Below, one piece after another: positions 61,500 through 64,000 of a stretch of DNA of 64,000 nt. The stretch lies in assembly GCA_030248225.1 (NCBI GenBank), contig JASANE010001648.1:34945-98944 (forward strand), given 5' to 3'. Numbering within the stretch: the stretch's first letter is position 1; every line of letters starts with the position of its first letter. A program made the translations under genes and the position numbers. A model generated the notes under the pieces. That model made no database searches. It had not been told where the DNA came from and saw only the letters and a list, made by a program, of their open reading frames with translations. Origin of the DNA: Trileptium ribeirensis. Lineage: Eukaryota; Nematoda; Enoplea; Enoplida; Thoracostomopsidae.

Positions 61500-62700
61500 G
61501 TTAAAACAGTTAATGAACAAGCGACGTTTTGGACGTTCTAAATATAGTGAAACTGTTCATAATTATAATATTGGAAATACTATGCGTAGTGTAACTTTTA
61601 TTGTACAATATCTGACGTTAAGCTATCGTTAGGTTCGAAATAAAACTATTTTTACTACCGGTTTACAGTTGTTCTACAACTGCATCAGAAGGTAACTCCT
61701 GTAAAGAATTTCAAGTGAATAAGTACATTGTAATAAATTATCACATAAAATTTTGCTATAACATTTCTGGATCTCAATATCAAACGCAGTGAACTTAATC
61801 TTGTCGTACAGTTTACAAAGCATATGTCGCATCCAACGAGAAAGCATCGGTTCTCTAAACTTTCCATGTAACTCCAGCGTTACGCATATATAGATATGTA
61901 TATGCCAATTGCAATGCAATTTTTAGCACAGTATGCTAAATGTAGATATGTATACGCCAGTCCGAACAACCAATTTTTAGTGTCAGGCAGTGTCATTATT
62001 TCTTAGCGTTTACGCTGACGGACGCGTTTGATTTAGTCGGTTGTTAGCTGTACAGGCCGCGTGATTTGATTGCGCTCGCCGTTACGCAAAAATTGGTTGT
62101 TTTATTGCGATTTGGTGCACCAGCACAATCGGGTTATCGCCTTTCACATTCTAAGTCTACCTGCAAGTGAGTCACATTGCTCATCACCTTCAAGGGAGCT
62201 CGGTAGTAAGTGTTGGTATAAAGGTATTCCATTTCCCCTTCGGAGGATGAACGGTCCACTACACCCGGTTGGGCCTACATCATGTACTACGCCACGTAGA
62301 TCGTATAACCACGGGGGTCTTACGCTTGAACATTAGGACTAAAGGGTGATAACTCTATGCTGCATTGGGTTTTGGCCACGGATCAATTGTATATACATAT
62401 TGAGTCATGCGACATGCAAACTATACAAAATCTAGAAGCCCAGGCCGGAACCAAAATGTTCTACAACAATGCATGAGGTCAGACGTCAGTTACCAATGGT
62501 AAACTGTGACCTCTGATGAGGGATAGAAAGCATAAAACAACCATAATAAAATGTGACACGCCATTGTTAAATAAAACTGGCAACGTTCTTGTACTGAAAC
62601 TGAAAAACGATATTTAGTTCCACAACAGATATGAATCAACCATGGCTAAAAGAAGAGAAATCAATTTATTGGTTTCAATTAAACAACTCGGTTACAATCA
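61500..62700. other. Presumed intron of the channel gene
   Basis: AT-rich sequence between the tandem exon copies and the next channel exon. A GC-richer patch at about 62200-62340 is unexplained. No other exon recognised. Confidence 0.5.
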
Positions 62701-62715
62701 AAAATCTGTATTTAC

Positions 62716-62825
62716 ATATTTCACTGAAAATGCGTTTACGTAGCCCGCGATAATACTAAATCCATCAAAATCTGGGAACGGTACTATTCCCGGCTCGTAT
62801 ACGGACAGATGTGACTCAACAATTG
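62716..62825 (-). CDS. Alternative channel exon, copy A (intact)
   Basis: A 110-nt exon-like unit with acceptor TTTCTTTTTAG and donor TAT|GTAAAT. Frame is open: IVESHLSVYEPGIVPFPDFD, then GFSIIAGYVNAFSVKY. It has the same entry phase (1) and exit phase (0) as the 63417-63577 exon, but the first segment is replaced and 17 codons are lost. It is nearest to the next downstream exon at 61490. Confidence 0.55.
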
Positions 62826-62891
62826 CTAAAAAGAAATCGATTAATTGGTTTCAATTTATCGACTCGGTTACAGTCGAAAATTTGTATTTAC

Positions 62892-63000
62892 ATATGTCAT
62901 TGAAATGCATTCACGTAGCCCGCGATAATACTAAATCCATCAAAATCAGAGAACGGTACTATTCTCGGCTCATATACGGACAGATATGACTCAACAATTG
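62892..63000 (-). pseudogene. Alternative channel exon, copy B (1-nt deletion)
   Basis: The unit is 109 nt instead of 110: one A is missing near 62906, shifting the frame into a TGA before the donor. It also changes EPG to EPR and FPDF to FSDF. The splice-like signals remain (TTTTTTAG and TAT|GTAAAT). It is probably a decaying copy. Confidence 0.55.
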
Positions 63001-63068
63001 CTAAAAAAGAGAGGTCAATTAATTGGATTCAATTAAACAACTCGGTTACAGTCAAAATTTGTATTTGC

Positions 63069-63178
63069 ATATGTCATTGAAAATGCATTCACGTAGCCCG
63101 CGATAATACTAAATCCATCAAAATCAGGGAACGGTACTATTCCCGTCTCGTATACGGACAGATGTGACTCAAGAATTG
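63069..63178 (-). CDS. Alternative channel exon, copy C (GC donor)
   Basis: 110 nt, open frame ILESHLSVYETGIVPFPDFD, then GFSIIAGYVNAFSMTY. The acceptor is intact (TTTCTTTTTTAG). The donor position reads TAT|GCAAAT, so splicing would need the rarer GC-AG type or is lost. Confidence 0.5.
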
Positions 63179-63239
63179 CTAAAAAAGAAATCGATTAATT
63201 TATTGATCGACTCGGTTACAGTCGAAAATTTGTATTGAC

Positions 63240-63349
63240 ATATGTCAATGAAAATGTATTCACGTAGACCGTGATAATACTAAATCCATCAAAATCAGGA
63301 AATGGTACTATCCCCGGCTCGTATACGGACAGATGTGACTCAGCAATTG
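63240..63349 (-). CDS. Alternative channel exon, copy D (intact)
   Basis: 110 nt, open frame IAESHLSVYEPGIVPFPDFD, then GFSIITVYVNTFSLTY. Acceptor ATTTCTTTTTTAG; donor TAT|GTCAAT, GT type but weaker than copy A. Residues AG-Y of the other copies become TV-Y. Confidence 0.52.
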
Positions 63350-63416
63350 CTAAAAAAGAAATCGATTAATTGGTTTCAATTAATCGACTTGGTTACAGTC
63401 GAAAATTTGTATTTAC

Positions 63417-63577
63417 ATATGTCATTGAAAATGCGTTCACGTATCCTGCGATAATACTAAATCCATCAAAATCGGGGAACGGTACTATTCCCGGCTCGTG
63501 TACGGATACGCGAAAGCCTGTTGATTCTGTTCCTTCCATATAGTCATCAGGATTCGCAGCTAATGCCATTTTAAGAC
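63417..63577 (-). CDS. DEG/ENaC channel exon, full-length form
   Basis: On the minus strand an acceptor (GTTCCTTTTCAG) opens a 161-nt exon closed by TAT|GTAAAT. Entered in phase 1, it encodes LKMALAANPDDYMEGTEST, then GFRVSVHEPGIVPFPDFDG and FSIIAGYVNAFSMTY. This is the pattern of DEG/ENaC/ASIC ectodomains: 'GL.l.l......Y......GF+V.iH.....P.....GF.i.pG....F'. It joins in frame with the exon at 61395-61490. The protein would be a trimeric sodium-selective channel of the plasma membrane; gating cannot be told from this piece. The transmembrane exons lie outside what I can identify; upstream exons are probably beyond 64 kb. Confidence 0.72.
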
Positions 63578-63609
63578 CTGAAAAGGAACATGATATTATA
63601 TGTAGCATA

Positions 63610-64000
63610 GTTCATATGGTAAGACTGGGATAATATATTTTAAATTAAATCTTATCAAAATAATTAAGCTTGTCAAGCCTTGTGTCGTAAAAATGTTGCA
63701 CATCTTTTATCATTGAACAAAGTGCATAGCTATCGATTTTGGTGAAAACATCGGCGATTCTAATGTTTAAGATTGCAAAATTAAATGTATGCTATGTCGT
63801 TCTCGATACTCTGAGCATAAGCCTTAGCTTTATGCGATGCATCTCATCGTCAATCGGACGTGGAATAAGCCTAATCTTAAAATGTGAACACAGCTATCTG
63901 GTCGCACTAAGATGTTCTCCTTTATATACTTACGAAGTGTTACTTCTAAAGTTTATGAGCCAAAATGTTGTGTTTGGTAGACAGTGTTCTGTAATTGTAT
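63610..64000. other. Presumed upstream intron of the channel gene
   Basis: AT-rich sequence upstream of the channel exon on the minus strand. No further exon recognised before the window ends. Confidence 0.45.

Larger units (their letters stand above)
62643..63507 (-). repeat. About 175-bp tandem array of duplicated exon plus intron
   Basis: Five head-to-tail copies, marked by the (TAGCCCGCG)ATAATACTAAATCC block at 62741, 62916, 63094, 63265 and 63442, with spacings of 175, 178, 171 and 177. Each unit holds a channel exon copy and a short intron. The intron contains an inverted repeat around CGATTAATTG-GTTT-CAATTAATCG, perfect next to the 63417 exon and decayed in the others. Confidence 0.93.

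Overview
This is AT-rich animal (metazoan) nuclear DNA. The metazoan call rests on DEG/ENaC-type ion-channel exons at the right end and on the mobile elements present: a CR1/L2-like LINE, piggyBac, hAT, a Crypton/DIRS-like tyrosine recombinase and tRNA-derived SINEs. Reading frames are short, introns are implied, and there are no operons or rRNA. I cannot name the species; an invertebrate is most likely.

Layout. 0-12.8 kb is a graveyard of short hAT-like elements, three with good 8-bp target duplications, plus scraps of LINE reverse transcriptase. 12.8-17.05 kb (minus) is a nearly full-length but frameshifted CR1/L2-like LINE, with a PHD-finger ORF1, then endonuclease and reverse transcriptase. 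17.27-20.16 kb holds the only large intact reading frame: a 747-codon intronless gene on the minus strand, bounded by a perfect 17-bp inverted repeat and flanked by clusters of an AAGACGTA motif in both orientations. It looks like a complete DNA transposon whose protein I know only as an uncharacterised 'DNCxxQNKN' (DUF7869-like) family. 22.3-23.4 kb is a second LINE 3' fragment. 24.3-38.9 kb contains four copies of a non-autonomous element family with ACGTTATAA ends, studded with GGTGT-N5-ACACC palindromes. 31.2-32.9 kb is a dead piggyBac transposase, 37.6 kb a 144-bp foldback, and 39.6-40.5 kb a broken tyrosine recombinase. 43.8-45.4 kb and 55.9-57.8 kb are tandem repeats.

The one host gene I can support lies on the minus strand from about 63.6 kb leftwards and probably continues off the right edge upstream. 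Its exons encode parts of a DEG/ENaC/ASIC channel ectodomain. One exon, at 63417-63577, is followed by four tandem shorter copies, each with its own splice-like signals. Exon lengths are not multiples of three, so normally only one copy can be used per transcript without losing frame: a candidate cassette of mutually exclusive exons. A second exon lies at 61395-61490 and a probable third at 54747-54813. Their introns hold a pair of related 0.67-kb DNA elements, a SINE and several tandem repeats. The rest of the window is intergenic or intronic AT-rich sequence in which I see no gene.
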